Of a stretch of DNA of 64,000 bases, positions 23,721-36,842 are shown piece after piece. The first letter of the stretch is position 1. Every line of letters begins with the position of its first letter. Position numbers and translations under genes: made by a program. The DNA comes from Vicia villosa (taxonomy: Eukaryota > Streptophyta > Magnoliopsida > Fabales > Fabaceae), in assembly GCF_029867415.1 (NCBI RefSeq), contig NW_026704997.1:372001-436000 (forward strand). Reading direction: 5' to 3'. The notes under the pieces are model-generated. The model had not been told where the DNA came from. It saw nothing but the letters and a program-made list of their open reading frames with translations, and did no database searches.

Positions 23721-24127
23721 AGGGGCAAAAATTTCAAGGAGCACAGGGGCATACAATCGAACATCCTATTAACTAGGGGCAGTCTTCCTAAGGTTCAATC
23801 GACTTGGGGCACATCTCAAAGCAATCTCAAACAGGGGCATGTCAGACATGGGAAGAATTCAAATTCAGAGGATAGAACACTATGGATAACCTTCCATGAC
23901 CTGGAGATCAGGGGCACACCCTTCAATTCAAACGTCAACGCATATGACAAGGTTATTTCCCGGGGCACTTCCTTCATAACTTGGAGATCATAAGCGCCCT
24001 GTTTCCGCTGAGCACTGGGGCATGGGGTGTCAAACCCATAAGGCGAAAAATTCAAAGGCTAAAGGTGTGGAGAACCCCCAAAGGTTAAAAGCGTGGAGTA
24101 TTTCTAAAAAAAAATCAAACTGGGGCA
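23721..24127 (+). repeat. Cluster of PPT-like GGGGCA motifs
   Basis: The core of the element's own polypurine tract (AACAGGGGCAGC) recurs as AGGGGCA or TGGGGCA at 23721, 23745, 23775, 23805, 23833, 23910, 24016 and 24121, and as CGGGGCA at 23961. Isolated copies lie at 22041 and 22741. The second interior has the same cluster at 33547-33953. Confidence 0.7.
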
Positions 24128-24884
24128 AGACACACAACAAAAGGAAAAGGCGTTCTCGCACTTTACAACTTCGAACAAATATTTCTCCTAACTACGATCA
24201 TCAAAGTTCAAAAACATGTATCGGGGAATCGCGCTAGCATCACACCCCATCCTAGCAAACAGACCTGCAACTCCAGCGAACTATATACGCTTTGGTTATT
24301 AATAACCTACCGTTGGAGCATCACACAAATACATACAAATCACGCATTACATACATTGGTTGATACATTACACCGTAACTCTTTATGTGGTCTTCTTCAA
24401 GACAAACATTCACATCCATTCAAAAGACCTTTTTCGGGTAATCTTACAGAAGACATTACTTCGTTCCACTCATTACGTCAACCAAGCATACGTATACGCA
24501 TAAGCATACATAAACATTACAAAGCCAGCATAAGCATAGTCAGGGTATAAGTGCAAGCATGGAATAAACAAGTTCAAAGGGTTTGAGGAGATAAAACCAT
24601 GAGATTGCATCAGCATTAGCATACATGCATAGCATTAGCATATACATATCACAAAAGCCCAATTTTTATTGGCAATCCAAACCAGTTCAAAGTCCAATTC
24701 TCGTCCTGGAAAATCATTAAATCCAGTTCCCGTCTGGTAGTCAGTTCCCGTCTGACTATTACATCAAAATCCAAATCACACTACAAAAGCCTAGTCTCCA
24801 ACCCTCGTGTTATGAAAGGTGTATTTTCTCCGACCCTATAGTCGTGAGTCTCCAAAACAGGTGAATCTTTTTCATGCAGGTAAG

Positions 24885-26408
24885 TTCGCTAGAACTATAG
24901 CAGGCGATCACTCTTATGCAGGTACACTTGTCAGAACCATGGCAAGTAATTCCTTTGGTGCAGGCGAAGTGGCTATGAGCATAGCAAATTAGCCTAAAAT
25001 GGTATAGGTAAATTTCGCGATAACACTCGCGGATAACCCTATTGGTGGTACAGGTAAATTCTGCGATAGCACTCGCAGATAACCCTGGTGACATAGGTAA
25101 ATTTCGCGATAACACTCGCGGATAACCCTATTGGTGGTATAGGTAAATTCTGCAATAACACTCGCAGATAACCCTGGTGACATAGGTAAATTTCGCGATA
25201 ACACTCGCGAATAACCCTATTGGTGGTACAGGTAAATTCTGCGATAACACTCGCAGATAACCCTGATAACATAGGTAAATTTCGCGACAACACTCGCGAA
25301 TAACCCTATTGGTGGTACAGGTAAATTCTGCGATAACACTCGCAGATAACCCTGATAACATAGGTAAATTTCGCGACAACACTCGCGAATAACCCTATTG
25401 GTGGTACAGGTAAATTCTGCGATAGCACTCGCAGATAACCCTGGTGACATAGGTAAATTTCGCGATAACACTCGCGGATAACCCTATTGGTGGTACAGGT
25501 AAATTCTGCAATAACACTCGCAGATAACCCTGGTGACATAGGTAAATTTCGCGATAACACTCGCGAATAACCCTATTGGTGGTACAGGTAAATTCTGCGA
25601 TAACACTCGCAGATAACCCTGATAACATAGGTAAATTTCGCGACAACACTCGCGAATAACCCTATTGGTGGTACAGGTAAATTCTGCGATAACACTCGCA
25701 GATAACCCTGATAACATAGGTAAATTTCGCGACAACACTCGCGAATAACCCTATTGGTGGTACAGGTAAATTCTGCGATAACACTCGCAGATAACCCTGA
25801 TAACATAGGTAAATTTCGCGACAACACTCGCGAATAACCCTATTGGTGGTACAGGTAAATTCTGCGATAACACTCGCAGATAACCCTGGTGACATAGGTA
25901 AATTTCGCGACAACACTCGCGAATAACCCTATTGGTGGTACAGGTAAATTCTGCGATAACACTCGCAGATAACCCTGATAACATAGGTAAATTTCGCGAC
26001 AACACTCGCGAATAACCCTATTGGTGGTACAGGTAAATTCTGCGATAACACTCGCAGATAACCCTGGTGAAACAGGTAAATTCTGCGATGATATTCGCCG
26101 ATAACCCTGTCGGTGCAGGTGAACTTGCTAGAATTATAGCAAGCAATCCTATTGGGGTCCAAACTGCGATGTAACTTGCCAGAACTATAGTAAGTGGGGG
26201 TTCACAAACTACGGAAACTTACTAGAACTATAGTAAGTGGGGGTTCACAAACTACGGAAACTTACTAGAACTATAGTAAGTGGGGGTTCACAAACTACGG
26301 AAACTTACTAGAACTATAGTAAGTGGGGGTTCACAAACTACGGAAACTTACTAGAACTATAGTAAGTGGGGGTTCACAAGCTGCGGAAGCTTGCTGACCA
26401 TAGCAAGC
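24885..26408 (+). repeat. 3' tandem hairpin array, interior 1 (about 35 hairpins)
   Basis: Repeats of about 43-46 bp each contain a 7-8 bp inverted repeat with a 6-nt loop. Block 1 (25007-26074) is twelve 89-bp units, each with two hairpins: TTCGCGA/TCGCGAA and TCTGCGA/TCGCAGA, loops TAACAC, CAACAC or TAGCAC. Block 2 (26213-26384) is four 43-bp units with ACTTACTA/TAGTAAGT and loop GAACTA. Flanking single units have ACTTGTCA/TGGCAAGT (24926-24947), CTTGCTA/TAGCAAG (26124-26143) and GCTTGCT/AGCAAGC (26389-26408). Ogre elements of legumes are known to carry tandem repeats here. The compensated stems are what I see as unusual. The 89-bp period is not a multiple of three, so open frames across it are not repeat proteins. 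Confidence 0.9.
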
Positions 26409-27003
26409 CAATTACACAACCGACAGAAGGTCCTCGCTATTCCTTTTCAGGAACCTTTCCAGGAAGTCTTCTTCAAGACGTATTCCATCCTTTCTAGGAG
26501 CTTTTTCAGGCACACAAGATTTTTAAACCGTTCTTCAATTGGGTTTATCACGTTAGTCCCTCGGCAGTGATATCTTCCAAAACATCATCAACAAACAATC
26601 AAAGGTGCTATCTTTCTTTTCAGAATTACTAACACATCTCAACTAACAATCATGCATCATTCAACTAACATACTTCAGTCATACATAATGCATATGCATA
26701 CATCACTCTCATTTATTTTGAGAGGCTCATTGCATCATACATTGCATGCATCATAACATTGCATAAATTTCAGGTTGCCTTTTTAGGCTATGCAACAATC
26801 AAAGTACAGGGTCCCTTCCAGAAAGCATATGCTTCACATTCTGAAGGAGGGTATTTATCTTGGGTGGCATCTTTAAGCCCATTCCCCACGGAACCTTTTC
26901 CTGACACACGCAAATTTCAGGGCATTTCAGTGTTCAATCATCTTCTACCCTTAGATCACGATAGGCAGACGTGCCTATCTGATTCTTCAGGTTTAAGAAG
27001 ATT

Positions 27004-27016
27004 GAACAGGGGCAGC
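27004..27016 (+). other. Polypurine tract of interior 1
   Basis: GAACAGGGGCAGC lies directly before the middle LTR. An identical tract at 36830-36842 precedes the right LTR. Confidence 0.75.
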
Positions 27017-29947
27017 TGTCATACCCCAAAATTTTCCCGATCAAATCTGCGTCTGTTAATCCATCAAGGTTCAAAAATTAAGAGTCACGTCTCTTATAAA
27101 CCAGGTTGAGTTAAAACAAGGGCATAATTAACAAGTATTTAGGACCCAAACATTGGGTCCAATTATCACAAGGGTTTATCATTTTTGGGGTATTTTGGAT
27201 TTTACGAACATTTGTCTTAATAATTATTAATTTTTTATCATGATTAACTATCAGTATTTAGCCTTGTCAATTCTTACTATCAATATTAATATTAACATTA
27301 GGATCAGTATTAGGTAGCATTAGAATTAGTATTAGATTTTAATTAATTAAGTTTTATTATTTCTAATTAGGCTTTATTAACACATCATTAGGATTTACTA
27401 GCAATTAGTAGTATTCTTAAATTTTTAATATTGTTTTGATCGTTATATCAACAATTATTATTAGTTTGATTAGTAAGTAGTTATTATCATTAGGAGTATA
27501 TTATCAAAAAGGTTAAGTAATTAGTTAAGGGGTTAATTATATATTAGTTACTGGTTTGTTAAACAAGATTATTATTATTATGTTATCACTAGTTAAAATT
27601 ATTATTGTTAATACAAGGTTTTAAAGTGGGCCGGTTAATGGATTGCGTTTAACAAGTTGGGATTATTGGATCTTGGGCCAAAACAGGGTTAGGGAGTGGA
27701 CCGGGTCAGAACCGACCCGGATCCTATTCATCATCTCCCTCGCACAAACCCTAGGCGTAGCCGCCACCACCATCTGCAACGTGAACCCAGGCCCATGAAG
27801 ACGAATCCAGAATCAATCACAATCAAATATTCAGTGAAACACAAATCAAGTCAAATTCGTGGCAAGTCGTAAAAGGAAATAAAAGATGAATTCATTTCAA
27901 TCATAAGATTACAGAATTAAGTCTGAGAATCGAAATCAAAACCTAAATGAAATCTAATCTAATAATACCTAATTGAATCTAAAACCCTAACTATTTAAGA
28001 AAACTTAAGACTAATTCAGAAAGGGGGAGTCAAAAATGCTTGAGCCTTGGCCTTGAACTCCGAAAACGCCGAGAACGCCGAGCAACATTCATCGTCGCCT
28101 TCATCGTACCTGCAAACGTGAGACTGAGAGAAGACAGAAAGGGAGATCGTGAAGCTTGTCACGCCATTGGTGAGAACCTGAAACGGAGAAGAGTAATAGT
28201 CAAATCGGAGAACGAAACAAAAGATTCACGCGAGAGGTTAACTCAAAAAAAACACGTGGCTTAAGCTCTGGTTCAGATTTTCATGTGTGATGATGTTTGG
28301 ATGTGATTGTTTTCTGTAAATTTCGGGTTGGTTCATGATGATTTCTGGGTTTTGAGGTTTGATTGATGAAGGGGGAAGACGAAGAGGATGAAGATCATGG
28401 AGATCTTCATCCGATTTCTGGGTTTTCGCGGCGTTGGATAGGGTGGCTTCGGTGGCAAACGGTGGCCGGTTTTCTGGGCCAAGAGAGAGAAGGTTAGAGC
28501 GTGAGAGAAAAGTGAGGATGAGAGACGAAACGGAATGAGATTTGTTTCTCTGTTTTGGTTAATTTTCCCCTTCCGCCGTCAGATGGACGACATGTGGCTT
28601 CTTGATAGCCACATGTATGGCACATGGACTTTGATTCAGTGCTCGTCGTTTACCATGCACCCTCTAAACCAAACGCATGCAGATCATCTGTTTCATCTGG
28701 ATCCAGATCGAACGGTCACAACATGCGCCCACCATGTATTCTCAACCAGCAGCCTTTGGATCACATCAAGATCAGATCTAATGCCTATAAGGCTGAAAGC
28801 ACACCATGGATCATCAATAAGCAGTAACATAGGAACACTCCCAGGTTCTATTTAATATTTTATTAATATTGTTTAGTTAAATATTTAGATTAAAGATTAA
28901 TAGTTAATTTAATTTAATTAATTTTAATTTAGATTAGTATTAATAAAATTAGGATTAGGCTTTAAGATTATAATATTTTTTCCGATTATTCGATTATTTT
29001 CGATTAATTTATTTAATTGGTTTTGACTATTATAAATCATAGAAACCCTATAACAGTTATATAAGATATTAGGGTTTGTTCAATCCCATTAGTTTTTAGC
29101 CAAAGTACTAAGATTTAATTTATTATTCGCTTCGATTAAATCAATTGATTGCGGTGGGTAATAATCATTTAATTCTTTAATCAAATATAATTCAAATGCA
29201 TATTTATTTTGCTAAACGGTTTTAACCAAAGCTATTGGTTATGATGATTAGCATTTCCCTGTTATCAAATTCGTCACTATTTGTAATCGTATCTATCGAT
29301 TACGAGGGGTAACGATACAAATTAATTCATAAAAATTATTAAAAATATACTATAATTCATTATTAGTGATAATCGAATCAATCGATTAAAATTGGTAATG
29401 ATGCAATTATTAATCTGTTAACTATGGTAATTGAATCAATCGATTATTGCGGTTAATAGTGCAAACTAAAATTAGGGTTGTACGCCCAAAACATTTAAAA
29501 TACACTAAACTACGACACTACGGATTTTTATCCTAGGCAATTCAAAATGCCTTTCAAATCACAAATTCAAAACTGCGATAGGCCATTCAAAAAGCCTTCA
29601 AACCTCCATAATCAATTCTAGGGCGTACAATCCTAGCCCGAACTACGTAGACTCTGATCCTCCATAAGGAGGTACGTAGGCACTTGGCAACAAGGCGAGT
29701 CCCCCACCCTAAGATCTCAATTTTCCCCTTATTCAATTCTTTAGCATAAACCTTACCTTAATACTCTTAGCCATCAAACCTTTGCCTTAGATTCAAAGCC
29801 AATAGGAAAGGGTTGAGGGTGCCTAACACCTTCCCTCGACCTGAATATAGTAACTTACCCTGAATCTCACATCTGCGTAGGGTTTCCTATTCGCCCTTCA
29901 GAATAGGTGGCGACTCTCTAAGTTTAATTTTTAGGCAGGTTGCTACA
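27017..29947 (+). repeat. Ogre/Tat-like middle LTR
   Basis: 2931 bp. It shares nearly all bases with the right LTR and has a private CAAAAATGCTT (others CAAAAACGCTT) near 28037. It serves as 3' LTR of the first unit and 5' LTR of the second. Confidence 0.92.
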
Positions 29948-30725
29948 GCTGGCGACTCTGCTGGGGAGCACTTAACAGTGAATTACTATGCTCCTATAGG
30001 TTTTGGCAGGGTTTAGGTTTTTTGGCAAACTTTTTTAGGGTTTGGCAAATACGCCAAAAATTAGGGTTTATTTATTTTTGTAAATATCTATTTTTAATTT
30101 TCTGTTATTCATTTATTTGTGAATATATATTTTTAAATATTTGCGGCTTTAATACATTATCTAAACTATAAGCGGCCGGATTTCGAGGTTAGTAAATATT
30201 TAAATTTTATTTATTTTCCTCTGCAATTTCATTACTGCAATTTAATTAAATATTTATTTAAGTGAATATTCTATTTCTATTGCATCTGTTGGGTATATTA
30301 TATTGTTGTTAAAACCTAAGTGTGGGAGTTAACTTTGAGATCAATAGGGGAGTATGAATCTCCTACGAGTCTCATTGATAACTCCACTCGGAGTGGGTTG
30401 AGTATTTGGAAAGGTCCGAAACGAAGCTTGACTTTGTGGAGGGCTGGACTGGGTACTTGGCTGATCTCTCCGGGAACCTACCCCAAAAATTCGAACCTCA
30501 TGGATAAAATGAGTTGTTCTAAAATCCGAAGAGACAAAAAGTCTCGGAGGCTACGAACGACCCCATGAGACCTTCTAGAACACTCCCAAAAAAAAGGGTT
30601 GGCTCCCTAGAGCCGTTACGTCGAACCTATGAACCTAGGACTTTTGTGTTTATGTGCTTATTATGTGTTTGCAACATATATACTTCGAATATCTATGCAT
30701 TGCCATTTTGCAGGTACTCCTAAGT

Positions 30726-31314
30726 GGTCCCTAGCCTGTAGGGACACAAATTCCTAAAGACCATGTCTTTCCCACGAAGGACATCACCATCTACGCATCC
30801 CCTAGCCTGTGGGGATTTTATTTTTACATCCTTGTATTCTTACAACTACGCGTCCTTCCCACGAAGGACATTTCCATTAACGCACGTCAATTGGCCTCTC
30901 GATGGCCATGCGATTCGGTGATTGTCGTGAACGGTCACCCCGTGCTTGCTACTACGTACTCCCTAGCATATAGGGATTTTCTGTTACATCCACGTGTTTT
31001 CACAATGATGCGTCCTTCCCCGAAGGACAACTTCACTAGCATGCGTTCGATTGGCCTCTCGATGGCTATGAAATCTAGTGACTGTCCTGAACGGTCACTC
31101 CATGCTTATTCCCGCGCACCCTCTAACTTGTAGGGTTTGGATCTCCATTTACACATCACATCCCTAGCCTGTAGGGATTGCTCTTCGTCCATATCGTCCT
31201 TAGATAGGTTGTGTTCCGCATAGAGAACCTTCCCACGAGGGACAAATTCATTGGTACATGTTGATTGGCCTCTCGATGGCCATGAGATTTAGTGACTGTC
31301 TTGAACGGTCACTA
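30726..31314 (+). other. Leader hairpin modules, second copy
   Basis: The same A-D hairpin modules as in interior 1, at an offset of +9825 (first stem at 30727). Confidence 0.7.
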
Positions 31315-34300
31315 GCCGCTATCTTCTGCATACTCTCGAATCCAAGGGATTTCCCTTAGCGTGTCATAACATTTATCCTGCAAAGATTCCAAGAGGGTCT
31401 AATGTCGCCTCTAAGGCTATCCCTAGGATCATATGTTACACGTCTGCATTGCATACATGGAGTTATAATACAAGGAGTCTCTCGCATACGCATGTATTTG
31501 CATTGACATACATTTGCATCTACATTTACATTTGTATCTTCACCCGCATCCATACCGACCGTGCTAGCCGGTTTCCCGAAACTCAAAAAAATCAAAGGAT
31601 CGTAGACTATGGAGCAAGGAGAATAAAAGATCTTAGTCTTGCTAAAGAGAAAAAAGATGCCTTTCGCCATGCCAGCCGCATGTCCATGCCTTGTCATAAC
31701 AGGATTATGAATACAATGAAGGTTGTCATCGAGCAAGGATTAGTTCAATAAAGAGTTCCCTCATAGATACACTTAAGATGTATCTAGTTATAAAGGGGTT
31801 CATCTTAGAACATATCAAACTTTCGAGGACGCTCTACGATAACCTAGGGGAAAGAATTAGTCCAACTGGGGCAATACCCTGAGCAAAGATGCATGACTAC
31901 AATGGAGGGAATGCGACACATGTCAGCCCCACACCACAGAAAAGAGGGTCATAGGTGATACTATCCTCAGGAGGAGCAAAAGAGGTTCAGTCAAAGGAAA
32001 CTCATGAAGTTCCGATACGACGAAAACCCACCGCTAACGATTTATTCCCGCCAGGTTTGACATGTCCAAAGAAAATTCGGGGTTGCCCTCACTTCTACAA
32101 GTTTGAGAATCTAAGGAGTGAAACAAGGTCAATGGATCAATAAAGGAGATTGTCCCTAGGATTAATAGATGATTATCATGTCAAAATTGTAAACTCTACA
32201 ATCGCTAAGTGTTACCGTGTATAAACATTGTATCTTTCAAATAGTAATTCAATAAAATAATCATGCATGTTTTGAAATCAATTCATCCGCTTCATTCACT
32301 CACTACTACGAGTTTTCACTCGTACACTTCTATTCTATTTCAAATTTCAAATCTAAGAGTATTAACAAACTTGAGGGAGAATGACGAATACAAATAACTA
32401 AGTCTCGCTAAACATATGCTTTCAAGGTAAGACCAAGCCAAGGATGTACAGGCATTGTTTCCATTCCCAAACAGTGGAGAAATAAGGATGTTAATCCCTC
32501 GTTACCCCCTCGAGCCAGGAGTTGGAGTTTTCTTCTACTTTTTAAAATAAACCTTGATTTCAACCAGGGGCAGGGTAGATTTCAATTAATTCAATGGTGT
32601 ATTTTGGTTGTCAAGAGAATCACTCAATCCAAGCAAAGGATCAAGCAAAGCAAAGGTTCAAGCATATTTTCTTCCTCGCATTCATCAAAGATTGAGGAAG
32701 CAATGGAGATAACATTCACAACATCTTCTTCCTCAATGCATCATTTAAGATCGAGGACGTATCAAAGTCGAAGCTTGCAAATCAAAGTCATGGCAGTCAC
32801 AACATTTCAATATCCAAAAAAAAAAATCAATATCTCAAAAGGAGCTTTCAAAAGAAAAACGCCCGCTAAGTCAAAACAAAAATTCCATGAAAGAAAACAA
32901 AAATGACTTAGGCAAAAATGAGGGCATCCCGATGGACCAAACTCAAAAGAGTTGGTTCATGCAAAAATAAGGGATAAAAAAAAACAAAGGTGAAATACAA
33001 AGGATAAACTTGTGACTGCTAAATCATCAATGCTTGGATCTCTACTAAGGTTTTTGCTTAAACATAAAAAAAAAAACGATTCTCTTACAAACAAAGCGCA
33101 TTCATTGAATTAGGCGAATTTTAGGATCTGGAGAACATCAAGGAGAAAGGGGTGGGTTAAATAAATTTTGAGCCTTATATCCATTGTTTCTTAAAACATG
33201 AACCAGGCCAAGTTACAACATTTAAAAGTCCTAATTGAGGCAAGGTTAACCATGAAAGCATGTTAAGCAGGATTTGTTATACTGACTCCTATGTTTGTTA
33301 AAACTATTTCTAACCAATGTGCTTCTTCAAGCATTCTTTTCAAAACAATCCAGTCCTAATTCATAACGGACTTCGATTTCAAAACTTGCATACGCATTCC
33401 ATTGGAGCTACTTCTCAAAAAGTACAACACCATCTACGAGTATACACTTAGCATCGAGGAAATCTCGGAATGGGTTAATCAAAGGTGATCATTTCTAATA
33501 AAGACCCTAGAGTCGGGGGAACCACATCTAGGGGGTTCTCCTAAACAGGGGCAAAAATTTCAAGGAGCACAGGGGCATACAATCGAACATCCTATTAACT
33601 AGGGGCAGTCTTCCTAAGGTTCAATCGACTTGGGGCACATCTCAAAGCAATCTCAAACAGGGGCATGTCAGACATGGGAAGAATTCAAATTCAGAGGATA
33701 GAACACTATGGATAACCTTCCATGACCTGGAGATCAGGGGCACACCCTTCAATTCAAACGTCAACGCATATGACAAGGTTATTTCCCGGGGCACTTCCTT
33801 CATAACTTGGAGATCATAAGCGCCCTGTTTCCGCTGAGCACTGGGGCATGGGGTGTCAAACCCATAAGGCGAAAAATTCAAAGGCTAAAGGTGTGGAGAA
33901 CCCCCAAAGGTTAAAAGCGTGGAGTATTTCTAAAAAAAAATCAAACTGGGGCAAGACACACAACAAAAGGAAAAGGCGTTCTCGCACTTTACAACTTCGA
34001 ACAAATATTTCTCCTAACTACGATCATCAAAGTTCAAAAACATGTATCGGGGAATCGCGCTAGCATCACACCCCATCCTAGCAAACAGACCTGCAACTCC
34101 AGCGAACTATATACGCTTTGGTTATTAATAACCTACCGTTGGAGCATCACACAAATACATACAAATCACGCATTACATACATTGGTTGATACATTACACC
34201 GTAACTCTTTATGTGGTCTTCTTCAAGACAAACATTCACATCCATTCAAAAGACCTTTTTCGGGTAATCTTACAGAAGACATTACTTCGTTCCACTCATT

Positions 34301-34710
34301 ACGTCAACCAAGCATACGTATACGCATAAGCATACATAAACATTACAAAGCCAGCATAAGCATAGTCAGGGTATAAGTGCAAGCATGGAATAAACAAGTT
34401 CAAAGGGTTTGAGGAGATAAAACCATGAGATTGCATCAGCATTAGCATACATGCATAGCATTAGCATATACATATCACAAAAGCCCAATTTTTATTGGCA
34501 ATCCAAACCAGTTCAAAGTCCAATTCTCGTCCTGGAAAATCATTAAATCCAGTTCCCGTCTGGTAGTCAGTTCCCGTCTGACTATTACATCAAAATCCAA
34601 ATCACACTACAAAAGCCTAGTCTCCAACCCTCGTGTTATGAAAGGTGTATTTTCTCCGACCCTATAGTCGTGAGTCTCCAAAACAGGTGAATCTTTTTCA
34701 TGCAGGTAAG

Positions 34711-36234
34711 TTCGCTAGAACTATAGCAGGCGATCACTCTTATGCAGGTACACTTGTCAGAACCATGGCAAGTAATTCCTTTGGTGCAGGCGAAGTGGCT
34801 ATGAGCATAGCAAATTAGCCTAAAATGGTATAGGTAAATTTCGCGATAACACTCGCGGATAACCCTATTGGTGGTACAGGTAAATTCTGCGATAGCACTC
34901 GCAGATAACCCTGGTGACATAGGTAAATTTCGCGATAACACTCGCGGATAACCCTATTGGTGGTATAGGTAAATTCTGCAATAACACTCGCAGATAACCC
35001 TGGTGACATAGGTAAATTTCGCGATAACACTCGCGAATAACCCTATTGGTGGTACAGGTAAATTCTGCGATAACACTCGCAGATAACCCTGATAACATAG
35101 GTAAATTTCGCGACAACACTCGCGAATAACCCTATTGGTGGTACAGGTAAATTCTGCGATAGCACTCGCAGATAACCCTGGTGACATAGGTAAATTTCGC
35201 GACAACACTCGCGAATAACCCTATTGGTGGTACAGGTAAATTCTGCGATAGCACTCGCAGATAACCCTGGTGACATAGGTAAATTTCGCGATAACACTCG
35301 CGGATAACCCTATTGGTGGTACAGGTAAATTCTGCAATAACACTCGCAGATAACCCTGGTGACATAGGTAAATTTCGCGATAACACTCGCGAATAACCCT
35401 ATTGGTGGTACAGGTAAATTCTGCGATAACACTCGCAGATAACCCTGATAACATAGGTAAATTTCGCGACAACACTCGCGAATAACCCTATTGGTGGTAC
35501 AGGTAAATTCTGCGATAACACTCGCAGATAACCCTGATAACATAGGTAAATTTCGCGACAACACTCGCGAATAACCCTATTGGTGGTACAGGTAAATTCT
35601 GCGATAACACTCGCAGATAACCCTGATAACATAGGTAAATTTCGCGACAACACTCGCGAATAACCCTATTGGTGGTACAGGTAAATTCTGCGATAACACT
35701 CGCAGATAACCCTGGTGACATAGGTAAATTTCGCGACAACACTCGCGAATAACCCTATTGGTGGTACAGGTAAATTCTGCGATAACACTCGCAGATAACC
35801 CTGATAACATAGGTAAATTTCGCGACAACACTCGCGAATAACCCTATTGGTGGTACAGGTAAATTCTGCGATAACACTCGCAGATAACCCTGGTGAAACA
35901 GGTAAATTCTGCGATGATATTCGCCGATAACCCTGTCGGTGCAGGTGAACTTGCTAGAATTATAGCAAGCAATCCTATTGGGGTCCAAACTGCGATGTAA
36001 CTTGCCAGAACTATAGTAAGTGGGGGTTCACAAACTACGGAAACTTACTAGAACTATAGTAAGTGGGGGTTCACAAACTACGGAAACTTACTAGAACTAT
36101 AGTAAGTGGGGGTTCACAAACTACGGAAACTTACTAGAACTATAGTAAGTGGGGGTTCACAAACTACGGAAACTTACTAGAACTATAGTAAGTGGGGGTT
36201 CACAAGCTGCGGAAGCTTGCTGACCATAGCAAGC
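34711..36234 (+). repeat. 3' tandem hairpin array, interior 2
   Basis: Same length as the array in interior 1 (offset +9826), with twelve 89-bp units at 34833-35900 and four 43-bp units at 36039-36210. The one clear internal difference is unit 4. Its second half reads TAGCAC / GGTGACAT instead of TAACAC / GATAACAT, as if converted by a neighbouring unit. Confidence 0.9.
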
Positions 36235-36842
36235 CAATTACACAACCGACAGAAGGTCCTCGCTATTCCTTTTCAGGAACCTTTCCAGGAAGTCTTCTTC
36301 AAGACGTATTCCATCCTTTCTAAGAGCTTTTTCAGGCACACAAGATTTTTAAACCGTTCTTCAATTGGGTTTATCACGTTAGTCCCTCGGCAGTGATATC
36401 TTCCAAAACATCATCAACAAACAATCAAAGGTGCTATCTTTCTTTTCAGAATTACTAACACATCTCAACTAACAATCATGCATCATTCAACTAACATACT
36501 TCAGTCATACATAATGCATATGCATACATCACTCTCATTTATTTTGAGAGGCTCATTGCATCATACATTGCATGCATCATAACATTACATAAATTTCAGG
36601 TTGCCTTTTTAGGCTATGCAACAATCAAAGTACAGGGTCCCTTCCAGAAAGCATATGCTTCACATTCTGAAGGAGGGTATTTATCTTGGGTGGCATCTTT
36701 AAGCCCATTCCCCACGGAACCTTTTCCTGACACACGCAAATTTCAGGGCATTTCAGTGTTCAATCATCTTCTACCCTTAGATCACGATAGGCAGACGTGC
36801 CTATCTGATTCTTCAGGTTTAAGAAGATTGAACAGGGGCAGC

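Larger units (their letters stand above)
20123..27016 (+). other. Ogre/Tat-like interior 1, non-coding
   Basis: 6,894 bp between PBS and PPT. The longest open frames (about 126 aa at 21531-21911 minus, 121 aa at 22779-23144 plus) show no retroelement motif. The one at 22779 is changed by a one-base difference in interior 2. Between the leader hairpins (to 21489) and the GGGGCA cluster (from 23721) the sequence is unremarkable, A-rich and gene-free. Confidence 0.8.
29948..36842 (+). other. Ogre/Tat-like interior 2, non-coding
   Basis: 6,895 bp, collinear with interior 1. By eye the differences are one extra A in an A-run near 32817, TCTAAGAGC versus TCTAGGAGC, CATTACATAAA versus CATTGCATAAA, and one changed unit in the hairpin array. 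PBS at 29950-29967, PPT at 36830-36842. Confidence 0.85.

Noticed and set aside
25007..26074. CRISPR-like look (regular repeats with palindromes)
   Set aside because: There are no unique spacers; the whole unit repeats, and this is plant nuclear DNA inside a retroelement.
25000..26100. Telomere-like ATAACCCT wording in the array
   Set aside because: It is part of the 89-bp unit and occurs once per half-unit. There is no TTTAGGG tandem run.
25039..26162. A ladder of overlapping 84-codon minus-strand open frames in the 89-bp array (and in 34865-35988)
   Set aside because: The period is 89 bp, not a multiple of three, so each frame closes after about three units and the next is the same text shifted. 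They are shadows of the repeat.
26759..27109. 116-codon open frame
   Set aside because: It runs across the polypurine tract and into the LTR, so it cannot be a real gene of the element.
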